Positions 39,046 to 49,695 of a stretch of 64,000 bases of DNA are shown piece after piece. The position numbers and the translations under genes are program-made. This DNA is from Planctomycetota bacterium. Lineage in GTDB: Bacteria; Planctomycetota; Planctomycetia; Gemmatales; Gemmataceae. A model generated the notes under the pieces. The model ran no database searches, was not told the origin of the DNA, and worked only from the letters and a program-made list of their open reading frames with translations. The stretch is from NCBI GenBank assembly GCA_016872605.1, contig VGZI01000001.1:1-64000 (forward strand). Direction: 5' to 3'. Positions within the stretch are counted from its first letter, which is position 1, and each line of letters starts with the position of its first letter.

Positions 39046-39206
39046 CCCGCCGCACCCCTTGAATGGTCCCTGCCCTGACGTACAGTACCTTCGCTGTTGT
39101 CCTGTTTTCAAGGAGTACCGTAAGGTCCCCACCGTACCGTGTCAGCCCGATGTCAACGGCGACGTGGTGCGATTCAAGAAATGCTGATTGAATGCAGGAG
39201 CCGACG

Positions 39207-39899
39207 ATGCTTGATTTCACGTATGCTCAGATTGCCAAGATGCTCGATCACTCGCTGTTGCAGCAGCAGTTGACCGATGGCGAATTGGAAGCGGGCTGCA
39301 AGCTGGCGCGTGTATACGATGTGGCGTCGGTCTGCATCAAGCCTTACGCGGTGCCGATAGCGCGGGAGATTCTCAAGGGCTCGACGGTGGCCGTCAGTAC
39401 GACCATCGGCTTTCCGCACGGCGGGCATGTGACGTCGATCAAGGTCGCGGAGGCGGTGCGTGCGATCGACGACGGGGCCGTCGAACTGGATATGGTCGTG
39501 AACATCGGCAAGGTGCTCAGCGAGGATTGGGCTTACATTCACGACGACCTTCATGCCGTCATCGACGCGGCGCATGCGCGCAAAGCGCTGGTCAAGGTGA
39601 TCTTCGAGAACTGCTTTCTCCAGCAAAAACACAAAGAGATGCTCTGCCTTATCTGTGGCGAACTCGACGCCGACTTCGTCAAGACGTCGACCGGCTATGG
39701 CAGCACCGGCGCGACCGACGACGATCTCAAACTGATGCGCCGCTGCTCGCCGCCGTGCGTCGGCGTCAAGGCGGCCGGCGGCGTGCGAACCTTCGAGCGC
39801 CTGCTTGCCGTGCGCGCCCTGGGCGTCACCCGCGTCGGCGCTACCGCGACGAAGCCGATTCTCGACGAATGCAAAGCGTACCTGGACAAACACCGATAG
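39207..39899 (+). CDS. deoC: Deoxyribose-phosphate aldolase
   Basis: LDHSLLQQQLTDGELEAGCKLA; VSTTIGFPHGGHVTSIKVAEA; DFVKTSTGYGSTGATDDDL. Confidence 0.95.
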   Translation: MLDFTYAQIAKMLDHSLLQQQLTDGELEAGCKLARVYDVASVCIKPYAVPIAREILKGSTVAVSTTIGFPHGGHVTSIKVAEAVRAIDDGAVELDMVVNIGKVLSEDWAYIHDDLHAVIDAAHARKALVKVIFENCFLQQKHKEMLCLICGELDADFVKTSTGYGSTGATDDDLKLMRRCSPPCVGVKAAGGVRTFERLLAVRALGVTRVGATATKPILDECKAYLDKHR

Positions 39900-39962
39900 T
39901 CCAGTCTTCGTTTAGCGCTCGCGCGGCGCCTCGCGGTCACCAAGCGTAATGGGGGGGAGTCC

Positions 39963-41255
39963 GTGGCTTCACGACTGGTCATCGCATTGCTGTTGAGTTT
40001 CGTCACGATTCACGTCACCTCTGCCAGCGAGCATTGGCCCTCGTGGCGTGGTCCATCGGGCATGGGAACGAGCGACGAAAAAAACCTCCCCGTTGTCTGG
40101 GGCGGCAAGGCTCAGACCAATATCCTCTGGAAGGCGCCGTTGTTCCCGTCCGACAAACTCAAGCGCGATCAGAACCAATCGAGCCCGATCGTCTGGGGCC
40201 AACGCATCTTCGTCACCGCGTCGCATTGGCCCGAGGGCACGACGGACAAGGATTTTCCCGAACATCACGTCCTCTGCTTCGATGCCACGGACGGCAAGAA
40301 GATGTGGGACGCCGTCATTCCGCCGGGACCGTGGAAGCTGACCGACCTGCGCGGCGGTTACACGGCGCCGACTCCCGCCACCGACGGCGAGCGCGTCTAC
40401 GCCATTTTCGGCTCCTCGGTCGTCGCCGCCGTCGATTTCACGGGGAAGGTGGTCTGGCGCAAGGAGATCACGCCGTACAACTTCGACGTCTGCTGGGGAG
40501 CAAGCCCGGTCGTGTACACCCCGCCCAACAGGACCGCGTCCGTTATCGTGGTATGCGATCATCTCAAGGGAAAGAAATCGTCAACGATCTATGCCTTCGA
40601 CGGGGCGTCAGGGCAGATTCGCTGGGAGACGAAACGCCCCGCCGTCGATTGGGGCCACAGCACGCCGCTCGTGACGACAATTAACGGCAGAGTGCAACTC
40701 ATCACGGCGACGCACAACGGTCCGCACGGGCTCGATCCGGCTACGGGTGAGCCGATCTGGTCGTACCAGCAGGACATTCAGATCGGCGACACCGTCACGC
40801 CGATCGTTCGGGACGGGTTGCTCTACGTCGACTCCGGCCGTGGCGGAATGGGAGTGGCTCTCGATGTCACCGGCGCTGGCGATGTCTCCAAGACCGCGCT
40901 CAAGTGGAAGGTCCCGAACGTCGTGTCCGGCCTGTCGTCCCCGCTTTTGGTCGGCAATCATCTCTATCGCCTGCATGGCGCGGATGTGCTTACCTGTTGG
41001 AAATGGAACACGGGCGAGGAGGTCTACAAGAATCGCTTGGAAGGGGCCGAGACGAGCGCCAGCCCCGTCGCCACGGCCGACGGACGAATCTACGTCGTCA
41101 GCGGCGGCAAGAGCTACGTCGTCAAAGCCGGCCCGACGTTTGAAATCCTTGCCAAGAACGACCTCGGCGATCCAAGCAAAGCATCCCCAGCATTCGCCGC
41201 TGGCCGCATCTATGTCAAAGGCGGCCGGTATCTGTGGTGCATCGGCGCCAAGTGA
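39963..41255 (+). CDS. Outer-membrane-type PQQ-like beta-propeller protein
   Basis: HWPSWRGPSGMGTSDEKNLPVVWGG; repeated W-containing blades. Confidence 0.88.
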   Translation: MASRLVIALLLSFVTIHVTSASEHWPSWRGPSGMGTSDEKNLPVVWGGKAQTNILWKAPLFPSDKLKRDQNQSSPIVWGQRIFVTASHWPEGTTDKDFPEHHVLCFDATDGKKMWDAVIPPGPWKLTDLRGGYTAPTPATDGERVYAIFGSSVVAAVDFTGKVVWRKEITPYNFDVCWGASPVVYTPPNRTASVIVVCDHLKGKKSSTIYAFDGASGQIRWETKRPAVDWGHSTPLVTTINGRVQLITATHNGPHGLDPATGEPIWSYQQDIQIGDTVTPIVRDGLLYVDSGRGGMGVALDVTGAGDVSKTALKWKVPNVVSGLSSPLLVGNHLYRLHGADVLTCWKWNTGEEVYKNRLEGAETSASPVATADGRIYVVSGGKSYVVKAGPTFEILAKNDLGDPSKASPAFAAGRIYVKGGRYLWCIGAK

Positions 41256-41256
41256 T

Positions 41257-41526
41257 TCACTTCCAGAACTGCCACCAGCTCTTGGGCCGTTCTCCGGGGT
41301 ACCATGTGCGACGGCGATTGACGTCGATAGTGCGTGCGTCGCCGCCGCACATGCCACAGGGCGTGGTTCCTTCGCCGGCGAGTTTCTTCAGTCCGCAGCC
41401 GACGCAGACGAGTTCATCACAGGAGGCGCAATAGAGCGCGGTGGCCGACAGGCGCTCCATGGTTGTGTCGCCCGTGGGAGGGGTGATATACATCTCGATG
41501 CCGCAGTTGGTGCAGGTGTAGGTCAT
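41257..41526 (-). CDS. Small zinc-ribbon-like protein
   Basis: CTNCG...CASCDELVCVGCG...CGMCGG. Confidence 0.65.
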   Translation of the reverse strand: MTYTCTNCGIEMYITPPTGDTTMERLSATALYCASCDELVCVGCGLKKLAGEGTTPCGMCGGDARTIDVNRRRTWYPGERPKSWWQFWK

Positions 41527-41638
41527 GAGATCACGGGCCTTTCAATTGAGGCGATGTGGAGCAACCGGCCGACGCCAAGTAAATTATACATGGCGCACGA
41601 TGAGTCGAGGGATTCGCGGCAACGCGAGGAGGCAACCG

Positions 41639-42484
41639 ATGGAAACTGCCAATGCACCGATCCCAACACGCTCACTCGGAAAGACGGGACGCCAGGTGAC
41701 CCTGTTCGGCTTGGGCGGCGAGGGCGTGCTGCGCACCTGGGGCTACGAGCGCGAGGCGGCGGCGGTCATCAGCCGAGCGCTCGATCAGGGCGTCACCTAT
41801 TGCGACACGGCGCCGGCCTACGACGGCAGCCTCGACTACTACGGCGCTACCCTCGGCGAACGACGCGAGCAAGTTTTCCTCGCCTCCAAGACCCACGACC
41901 GCTCCCGCGACGGCTCGCTGCGGTTGCTTGACGAAAGCCTGCGCCGCGCTCGCACCGATCATCTCGACCTTTGGCAACTGCACGATCTGCGCACCATTGA
42001 CCAGCTCAATCGCATTTTCAGCAAAGGCGGCGCTCTCGAAGCCTTGGTACAGGCAAAGATCGAGGGGCGAGTAAGCTACCTCGGCATCACCGGGCATCAT
42101 GATCCGGCGATCTTGCTCGAAGCGATGCGCCGATTCACGTTCGACACCGTGCTGGTCGCCCTCAACGCCGCCGACGTGCACCGCTTGCCGTTCATCGCGA
42201 CGGTGGTCGCCGAGGCGGTCAGACAGAACATGGGCATTATCGCCATGAAGACGTGCGCTCAGAAACGAATACTGGCTCGTTTGACGATGGCCGAGGCGTT
42301 GGGCTACGTCTGGTCGATTCCAGGCGTAAGCCTGGCGATCGTCGGTTGCGAAACGCCGGAAGAGGTGGACGAGAACGCCGCCATCGCCCGGGGCTTTCAG
42401 GCTTTCAGCGCGGAGAAGATGCGCGAGTTGGAGACGCGCACGAGCCGCAATGCGATGGAGTTCGGGTATTTCAAACGGGGTTGA
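41639..42484 (+). CDS. Aldo/keto reductase
   Basis: TRSLGKTGRQVTLFGLGGEG; YCDTAPAYDGSLDYYGATLGERREQVFLASKT. Confidence 0.92.
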   Translation: METANAPIPTRSLGKTGRQVTLFGLGGEGVLRTWGYEREAAAVISRALDQGVTYCDTAPAYDGSLDYYGATLGERREQVFLASKTHDRSRDGSLRLLDESLRRARTDHLDLWQLHDLRTIDQLNRIFSKGGALEALVQAKIEGRVSYLGITGHHDPAILLEAMRRFTFDTVLVALNAADVHRLPFIATVVAEAVRQNMGIIAMKTCAQKRILARLTMAEALGYVWSIPGVSLAIVGCETPEEVDENAAIARGFQAFSAEKMRELETRTSRNAMEFGYFKRG

Positions 42485-42532
42485 GTTTAGGTTTAGCGCT
42501 CGCATGGCGTCTTGCGAGCGCTAAACGTAAAC
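42485..42532. repeat. REP-like palindrome (GTTTAGCG family)
   Basis: gtttaggtttagcgctcgcatggcgtcttgcgagcgctaaacgtaaac. Confidence 0.75.
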
Positions 42533-42539
42533 GGCGCGC

Positions 42540-44117
42540 CTACCGATACACCAGCACGCTGTTGCGATACGTCAGCCGCTTCTCCTCACCGGGTTGCAAC
42601 AATACTGTCCAGACCACGTCGTACACCCGGTTGACGGCCTCCAGGCTGTCCCCGCGCGTCGAGCGCACCGGGTCGCCTTCGATCTCATGGATGACGCCAC
42701 GAATCGTGTGGCGAACGTACATCTTGATCGGCTCCTTGCGGTGGTTGTTCATGAGTAACTCGCCCTTCAGGTAGATCTTCGTGTAGCTCTTGTCGTCGAC
42801 AATCACGCGCTCATTGGCCTTGCCGTCTTCCTGTTCCCGAGCAAGAGCGCGTACGCTGAGCGAGCGCGTGATCTTGAGCCAATTCTCCTCGCCGACGTTG
42901 GTCCAGTAGCTGGTGCGTTGCCCATTGAAGCGGCCGTTCTCGACGACCATGGCCGGGGCGGTGGTCATCGGAAATTTGAACGGATTGCGGAAGACGACGA
43001 CGTCCCACATCTCGTCCTTGCGTTGCTCAGTGATGCCGTACTTGACGGCGGTTCGGCTCGTGCCGACAGTCCATTCGATGACGCGTTCGTAGTCGGCCTT
43101 GGCGCTGCCGACGGTGAAAGCGAGGGCCTCGTCGCGAAGCAGCGTGCGTTTGCCGATCGATTCGAAGTGCAGATCGACGCCTTCGCCGGCGGGGGTGGCG
43201 CCAAGGTCGATCTTGGGCCGAATGGGTGCTTCATAACTCACGGTGTTGCTGACGAGGCGTTGCTGCAAAAGCCCATCGTCGTGGCGATGGTGATGGCGGC
43301 CCGCCAGTTCGCCGAAAAAGCGCGACCAGGTCGCATGCGCCGAAAACGGCGACGTCACATTGGCGAATTCGACGCTCGGGAACCCGGAGATCAGCTTGAT
43401 CTCCGTTTCGTTGAGATCGCTCATTTCGTTGCGGATGACGGCGGCCATCTCGACGGCTAGCGACTTCGGGTTCGTGAGATCGACGCGATAGCTCGGCGCC
43501 CAGGCCAGGCCGTTGGTCAGATAGCTGACGTAGACTGCTGGCTGCTTCTTCTGCTTTTCGACGGTCAACACCAGGACCGGCTTGCGGTGTTTGACCTTCT
43601 CGTCCGCGTCCTCGGTCTGAATCAGCATGACGTCCGTGGGGCTGAAATAAAGCCGACCCTTGGCAGTCTGGAGTATCCACATGCCTTCGCCCCCAGTCGT
43701 TGGCGCTGGAAGGCTCTCGGGAGCCGGTTGCTTGGCGACCTTGACGAGCATGCCGGTGACCGGAGCAATTTTGTCGTTTCGGAATGTAATCGTTACCTTC
43801 TTTCCCGCGAGTTCGGTACGGAGCCCACCGACGGCTGCTTCCGAGTGCAACGGCACTTCGACGTCACGCATCTTGATCGCGGCTTCGACCTTGCCGGTGG
43901 ATTCAATCCAAAACGAACCGTGCACCGGCTCAAGCATGGTATCGAGCCGATAGACGCCGTCCTTCGGTATCTGCACCTCGCGTTTGACGATGACCAGACC
44001 GTTCTTGAACAGCCCGACGGATACAACCTTGCTCTTGGCGACTTCTTCTTGGGCCTGAACCTGCGGGGCCGCGATGAGCACGGCCAGCACGCACCACCAA
44101 CAACGGATACGCATGGG
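42540..44117 (-). CDS. Secreted DUF4139-like hypothetical protein
   Basis: MRIRCWWCVLAVLIAAPQVQAQ signal; VGLFKNGLVIVKREVQIP; VYVSYLTNGLAWAPSYRVDL. Confidence 0.7.
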   Translation of the reverse strand, partial: PMRIRCWWCVLAVLIAAPQVQAQEEVAKSKVVSVGLFKNGLVIVKREVQIPKDGVYRLDTMLEPVHGSFWIESTGKVEAAIKMRDVEVPLHSEAAVGGLRTELAGKKVTITFRNDKIAPVTGMLVKVAKQPAPESLPAPTTGGEGMWILQTAKGRLYFSPTDVMLIQTEDADEKVKHRKPVLVLTVEKQKKQPAVYVSYLTNGLAWAPSYRVDLTNPKSLAVEMAAVIRNEMSDLNETEIKLISGFPSVEFANVTSPFSAHATWSRFFGELAGRHHHRHDDGLLQQRLVSNTVSYEAPIRPKIDLGATPAGEGVDLHFESIGKRTLLRDEALAFTVGSAKADYERVIEWTVGTSRTAVKYGITEQRKDEMWDVVVFRNPFKFPMTTAPAMVVENGRFNGQRTSYWTNVGEENWLKITRSLSVRALAREQEDGKANERVIVDDKSYTKIYLKGELLMNNHRKEPIKMYVRHTIRGVIHEIEGDPVRSTRGDSLEAVNRVYDVVWTVLLQPGEEKRLTYRNSVLVYR

Positions 44118-44192
44118 ACAGCCTCCTAGTGTTGAGATCATGGGGATTCGCGGGAAAAGACGAACCAGATGCGGTGAAAGTTTCGTCGCCCT

Positions 44193-44268
44193 CGTTTAGC
44201 GTTCACGTGGCGCAATCGGTCCGATGGCTGGATCCTGCGATCGCGCGGCGCCATGCGGGCGTTAAACG
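44193..44268. repeat. REP-like palindrome (CGTTTAGCG family)
   Basis: cgtttagcgttcacgtggcgc ... gcggcgccatgcgggcgttaaacg. Confidence 0.7.
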
Positions 44269-44334
44269 AGGACCCGTACTTCGAACACGATCAGTGTATT
44301 TCGTCAGGGAATGAGCGCTCGAGCGCCACGAGTG

Positions 44335-46506
44335 TTATTGCTTCAGTTCTTCGGATTGCGACTCGCCGTTGCCGCTCCACCAGACAATCAACCCGCCCAG
44401 GAGTGCGCAGGGGCCGGCAAGCCCAAGCCAGGCGACCGGAATCTCCTTCGGCGCGAAGCCGAGCAGGATCGTGTTGTGGCAAACGTGCAGTGCCATGCCC
44501 GGCCAGACGCTGCCGCTGCGCCAACAGACTGCGCCGAGAATCAGGCCGAGGATCGCGCTGGGAACGAAGCGTTCCAATCCAATCGGCCCGCCTAGAACGA
44601 CGTGGGTGATGCCGAACAGGACGCTGCTGACGCCGATGGTGATGACGGCGCCGGATTGAGCTTTCAGCGCATTGAAGAGCAATCCGCGAAAAAAGAGTTC
44701 TTCCAGAATGGCCGGCACGATCGCGAGCGCCAACACCAGAAAGCCGACGCTGTCGCGGGCCGTGCGATACCCTTCTAACGCGGCGCCGAGGCGTTCTTCC
44801 AGAAGGTGGGCGTCCACGGTCCATTGAAGCAGCCAGAGTTCGATCGGCCAAAGCGATGCGCCGAGGATCAGGCCGCCCAGAAGCGCCGTCGTGCTGGGCA
44901 TCGACGTGCCGATTCCCGTCGCCAGCGTCACTCGTCCCACGCTCACGAAGATCGCGGGCAACATGCCGAACAGCAGCAGATTGACCGCCAAATTGAGCAG
45001 GATACTCGCCAGCGGCGGCAGCGTGCCCAGGCTCCGTACGAATGCGATCAGTGCGAACTGCATCGGGACCATGAGCGCCAAACACCACAACATCGACGGG
45101 AGCGACGCCGTGCTCTGCGGCTCGTCGGGTCGGCGCAGAAGGTCCGACCAACTGCTCTGTTCGCTGTAGAGCACGCTTTCGGCGCCGAACACGCGTGCCG
45201 CCAGCGCCAAGGCCGCCACGGCGTAAAGCCCAGTCGACAGCACTGCAATCGTGCCATGCACCGGATCGACTCCCGCGTCGAACAAATCCCGCGCCATCAG
45301 GACGATGTTCACCAGCGGCAGCACGGTCATCACGCCGGTCAGCTTCAACCCAGGCATCATCGCCATTACCCCTGGGCCCAGCGACGCCAGCATGAGCGGG
45401 ATCAGATACGCCTGCGCTTCCTTGAAGCTGCGGGCAAAGCTCGTCAAACATAAAAGCACGGCTGAAAAGAAGCCGGCGAACACCAAGAGCAAGCCGAACA
45501 TCTCCAGCAGCAGCGGCAATGACAGTTCTTGCAACCCCGGCACGTTCACGCCGCTCCACTTCACCGTGATGGTCATGAACACAAGGTTGACTACGGCATT
45601 GAGCACCGCCACCGTGACGACGGAAAAGTACTTGGCTGTCAAGAGTTCAAAGCGCGACACCGGAGCCGCGACCAGAATCTCCAGCGTCCCGCGCTCGCGC
45701 TCGCCGGCCGTCAGGTCGATGGCAGGGTAGACGGCGCCCGTAATCGTCATGAGGATCAGGATGAGCGGCACCAGCGACGCCAGGATGTTCTCGCGCGCCT
45801 CCACGCGGACGGTCACGAGCTCAACGCTCAGCATGTGGATGGCCGGCAGGTCCTTGACATTCAGGCGTGCCTTCAAATCCTCCTCGTTGGCGGCCGTGAG
45901 CAGAAGCTCAATGACGCTGATCGCATCCTGGGCCGGCGCAGAGTTGGACAACGAGTAGATGCGGCACGGCGACCAGCGGCTCACATCCGGCTTGGCGTCG
46001 CCCTGGACATTGGGCAGCATGATGAAGACTTGCACGACACCGTCATGCAGGCGCTGAATCATGCGTTCCGCGGCTTCGGCTCTTTCAGCGTCATTTTTCG
46101 GCTCACGCTCCTCCCAGACTGGTTGGACGGAAGGCAATGGCGGCGGGTCGTCCTTTCGCCCATCGACCTTGGCGGCGGCACGCTTGCGCAAAACGGCGCG
46201 TTCGCCCTGCTTGAGCCGGTCGCGAAATACATCGGCCTCCGTCTTGGTGAGCATGCCGACTTTGTAATCGGACACGGGTTTCTGCAACGCTGCCGGGAAG
46301 GAGAGCTGCAAGAACAGCACCGCCATCAGCGGGTACAGCAAGAGCGGCATCGCGATCAGCGTGAGGATCGTGCGGCGATCGCGCAGTATCTCCCGCAATT
46401 CCTTCTGCGTTAGCCGGCCCACGCGCGCTACCGTCGCGAGCCAGGTCGCATCACCGGTGCCGTCAGACGTCTCGTTCATTCCATTTCCCTTGGCGGAGTC
46501 GCGCAT
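44335..46506 (-). CDS. ABC-2 type (NatB-like) permease fused to C-terminal CPBP intramembrane protease domain
   Basis: N-terminal KELREILRDRRTILTLIAMPLLLYPLMA; C-terminal ILEELFFRGLLFNAL and HVCHNTILL. Confidence 0.9.
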   Translation of the reverse strand: MRDSAKGNGMNETSDGTGDATWLATVARVGRLTQKELREILRDRRTILTLIAMPLLLYPLMAVLFLQLSFPAALQKPVSDYKVGMLTKTEADVFRDRLKQGERAVLRKRAAAKVDGRKDDPPPLPSVQPVWEEREPKNDAERAEAAERMIQRLHDGVVQVFIMLPNVQGDAKPDVSRWSPCRIYSLSNSAPAQDAISVIELLLTAANEEDLKARLNVKDLPAIHMLSVELVTVRVEARENILASLVPLILILMTITGAVYPAIDLTAGERERGTLEILVAAPVSRFELLTAKYFSVVTVAVLNAVVNLVFMTITVKWSGVNVPGLQELSLPLLLEMFGLLLVFAGFFSAVLLCLTSFARSFKEAQAYLIPLMLASLGPGVMAMMPGLKLTGVMTVLPLVNIVLMARDLFDAGVDPVHGTIAVLSTGLYAVAALALAARVFGAESVLYSEQSSWSDLLRRPDEPQSTASLPSMLWCLALMVPMQFALIAFVRSLGTLPPLASILLNLAVNLLLFGMLPAIFVSVGRVTLATGIGTSMPSTTALLGGLILGASLWPIELWLLQWTVDAHLLEERLGAALEGYRTARDSVGFLVLALAIVPAILEELFFRGLLFNALKAQSGAVITIGVSSVLFGITHVVLGGPIGLERFVPSAILGLILGAVCWRSGSVWPGMALHVCHNTILLGFAPKEIPVAWLGLAGPCALLGGLIVWWSGNGESQSEELKQ

Positions 46507-46509
46507 CGG

Positions 46510-47274
46510 TCATTCAGCAGGACACGGGACGTTCAGCGCCGGGCCGACCTTGGACAGCTTCAAGAACATGTCGATCAAACTATGGCATCCGGTCCGCTCG
46601 CGCAACTCCGTCAACGTGCCTTCGCTGACGAGCTCGCCTTGATGCATCAAGCCGAATCGCGTGCACAGGCGCTCGGCATCATCCAGGTGGTGTGTCGTGA
46701 GGATCACGGCTTTTCCTTCGCTGCGCAGATGGTCGATATACTCGATGACGACATGGGTCCCAAGGACGTCGAGACCAAGCGTCGGTTCGTCCAGGAGCAT
46801 GACCGGCGGACGATGAATGAGAGCTCGAGCAAGGTTCACGCGCTGCCGTTGGCCGGTGCTTAGGTTGACGCAGCGCCGATCGAGAATATCGGCAAGCCCT
46901 AGCAGTTGACTGAGTCTACCAAGCTCCGCCTCGGCCTGTTCTTGCGGGACCGAGTAAAGGTCGGCGAAGAAAAGCAGCATCTCGCTCACGGTCAGTCCCG
47001 GATAGAGGCCCGCATTGGCGGCGACCAAGCCGACCCGGCGCTTCACTTCGTCGGGGTGTTGCGTCGAGCCAAAGCCCGCGATCGACGCCTGCCCGCTGGT
47101 CGGCTCAAGGAGGCCCAGCAGCATGCGCAGCGTTGTCGTTTTGCCGGCGCCATTGGGACCGAGCAGCCCATAGACTTCGCCGGGCTGAACCGAAAACGAC
47201 AGCCGATTCACGGCCAGCAGATAGCTGCCATCTGGCAAGGGAAATCGCTTGGTGAGCTCGTGCACCGAAATCAT
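46510..47274 (-). CDS. ABC transporter ATP-binding protein (NatA-like)
   Basis: YGLLGPNGAGKTTTLRMLLGLL; NLSTGQRQRVNLARALIHRPPVMLLDEPTLGLD. Confidence 0.95.
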   Translation of the reverse strand: MISVHELTKRFPLPDGSYLLAVNRLSFSVQPGEVYGLLGPNGAGKTTTLRMLLGLLEPTSGQASIAGFGSTQHPDEVKRRVGLVAANAGLYPGLTVSEMLLFFADLYSVPQEQAEAELGRLSQLLGLADILDRRCVNLSTGQRQRVNLARALIHRPPVMLLDEPTLGLDVLGTHVVIEYIDHLRSEGKAVILTTHHLDDAERLCTRFGLMHQGELVSEGTLTELRERTGCHSLIDMFLKLSKVGPALNVPCPAE

Positions 47275-47657
47275 GGGGTGATTGTATGCCCTAACCGAGA
47301 TTTCTCACCGCAGAGGACGCAGAGATCGCTGAGAGGTTAACGCGGCCGGAGGACTCACGACTCTGTCACGGGCAGGCCAAGACGGATCATTGGTCACATC
47401 GTGCGTTGCCACCGCCTCCGGAAGCTGCTCTCCACCTTGGCGCTGCGATCTCTGCCTTTTATGCGGTAACTAATGGGAACCACGGCGACCTGGAACCAGA
47501 GTGAGATCATGGGGTCGTCTGATGAAGCTCAGGTAGTGATTTCTCAGAAACGGCGCGCAAGCCGGTCCGCTGCCGACGTTCTCTCAGTGTCCGATACATG
47601 CCTCCCAGTACAATCCTGTGGCGACGAACGCCGAGCCGCAGGTTCAAAATAAAGAAA

Positions 47658-47698
47658 CGCCGCGGCGAGTAGCCCACCTCGCCGCGGCGTTCATGTTT
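47658..47698. terminator. GC-rich hairpin followed by T-rich tract
   Basis: aacgccgcggcgagtagcccacctcgccgcggcgttcatgtttt. Confidence 0.65.
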
Positions 47699-47801
47699 TC
47701 TGCTGCCAGGTCCATTCAAGCTGAAGGCGACGCGCTGCCTGAAACATCATAGAAAAGCGTTCGTGGACTGCTCCAATTTCCTTCCGTGGGAGTAGATTCG
47801 T

Positions 47802-49676
47802 ATGAGCCGATTTCTCCCGCTCATTTTTGCATGCATGCTGTTGCTGGCCTTGCCGACCGTCGTATCGGCGCAGGACAAAGGGGCCAAGCGGCCTAACATC
47901 GTCTGGATCACCAGCGAAGACCATGGCCCGCATTTAGGGTGCTATGGCGACACGTTCGCGCGCACGCCGAACCTGGACAAGCTCGCGAAGAAAGGGATGA
48001 TCTTCACCCGCGCCTGGTCGAACGCGCCGGTGTGCGCCCCGGCCCGCACGACGATCATTTCCGGACTCTACCCGCCCTCCACCGGGTCGGAACATATGCG
48101 CAGCATGGCGCGGTTGCCGGGCAACATGAAGATGTTCGTCCATTACCTTCGCCAGCTCGGCTACTATTGCAGCAATCGCATCAAGGAGGACTACAACCTG
48201 GAGAAGACCGGCGCGGTGTGGGACGATTCGTCCAAGAGCGGGCACTGGAAGAATCGCAAGCCGGGGCAGCCGTTCTTCGCTGTCTTCAACTCGGTCAAGA
48301 GCCATGAAAGCCAAATCCGCAATCCGAAGGTCAAGGTCGTGAGCGATCCGAGCAAAGTGCGCGTGCCGGCGTATCATCCCGACACGCCCGAGGTTCGGCA
48401 TGATTGGACGCGCTACTACGACATGATCGCGTTGGTCGACGCCGACGCGGGGGAAATCTTGCGCGAGCTCGAAGCCGCCGGGCTCTTAGAAGATACAATC
48501 GTCTTCTATTTCGCCGATCACGGCTCCGGCATGCCGCGGAACAAGCGCACGCCGCTCAATAGCGGCTTGCACGTGCCGATGATCGTCCACTTCCCCGAGG
48601 CGTGGAAGCACCTTCGGCCACCGGGCTACATGGCGGGCGGGCGTTCCGATCAACTCGTCGGCTTCGTCGATCTGGCACCGACGGTGCTGTCGATCGCCGG
48701 CATGCAGCCGCCTGACTGGATGCAGGGGCGAGCGTTCGCCGGCGCTCACCTGGGTAAGGCGAACGAATTCCTGCATGGTTTCCGGGGCCGCATGGACGAA
48801 CGCTATGACTTGCAGCGCAGCGTCACCGATGGCCGTTACGTCTATCTGCGCAACTACATGCCGCACTTGCCGGCCGGGCAGCATGTCGACTACATGTTCC
48901 AGACCAAGACCACCCAGGTATGGAAGACGCTATTCGATCAAGGCAAGCTCAACGCGGAGCAAAGTCTGTTCTGGCGTGCCCCACGGGAGGCGGAAGAGCT
49001 TTACGATTTGACGACCGATCCGGACGAGGTGAAGAACCTGGCTCGCTCGCCGGCGCATCGCGCGATCCTCGAGAAACTGAGGAAGGCCCAGCAAGAGCAT
49101 GCCGTGCGGATTCGCGATGTCGGGTTGTTGCCAGAAGACGAGATGCATCGGCGTTCCGGGAAGCGAACGCCCTACGAAATGGGGCACGACGACAAGGCGT
49201 ATCCGATCGTGGGCATTCTCGCCGCAGCTGAGCGAGCGTCGTCGCTGGGCGCAGAAGACCCGGCAGCCTTGCACGGTGGATTGAGGGGTGATGACAGCGC
49301 TATTCGCTACTGGTCGGCCCTTGGCGTCCTGATGCGCGGCAAGGTCGCGGTCCAAGCAGAAACCGATCGGCTGCGTTTGCTCTTGAAGGATGAGTCGCCG
49401 TCGGTGCGTATTGTCGCGGCCGAGGCGCTGGGACACTTCGGCAACCGCCCCGATCTCGATGCCGGCTTGAAAGTGCTGCTCGACCTTGGTCATCCGCAAA
49501 AAAACTCGATCTACAACAGCCTCGCCGCCCTCAACGCGCTCGACCGCTTGGGCGAAAAGGCTCGCCCCGCTCTCGAATCGCTGCGATCTTGGCCCACTGA
49601 CGGCACGCCCGCCAACCATCGCGCCAACCCCGGTATTGGCCGCCTGCTGGCGAAGATCAAGAAGCAACTGCAATGA
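47802..49676 (+). CDS. Secreted sulfatase with C-terminal HEAT-like extension
   Basis: NIVWITSEDHGPHLGCYGD; sulfatase signature CAPARTTIISGLYP; C-terminal SVRIVAAEALGHFG. Confidence 0.95.
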   Translation: MSRFLPLIFACMLLLALPTVVSAQDKGAKRPNIVWITSEDHGPHLGCYGDTFARTPNLDKLAKKGMIFTRAWSNAPVCAPARTTIISGLYPPSTGSEHMRSMARLPGNMKMFVHYLRQLGYYCSNRIKEDYNLEKTGAVWDDSSKSGHWKNRKPGQPFFAVFNSVKSHESQIRNPKVKVVSDPSKVRVPAYHPDTPEVRHDWTRYYDMIALVDADAGEILRELEAAGLLEDTIVFYFADHGSGMPRNKRTPLNSGLHVPMIVHFPEAWKHLRPPGYMAGGRSDQLVGFVDLAPTVLSIAGMQPPDWMQGRAFAGAHLGKANEFLHGFRGRMDERYDLQRSVTDGRYVYLRNYMPHLPAGQHVDYMFQTKTTQVWKTLFDQGKLNAEQSLFWRAPREAEELYDLTTDPDEVKNLARSPAHRAILEKLRKAQQEHAVRIRDVGLLPEDEMHRRSGKRTPYEMGHDDKAYPIVGILAAAERASSLGAEDPAALHGGLRGDDSAIRYWSALGVLMRGKVAVQAETDRLRLLLKDESPSVRIVAAEALGHFGNRPDLDAGLKVLLDLGHPQKNSIYNSLAALNALDRLGEKARPALESLRSWPTDGTPANHRANPGIGRLLAKIKKQLQ

Positions 49677-49695
49677 AAAAGGACGTGCTCGATCG

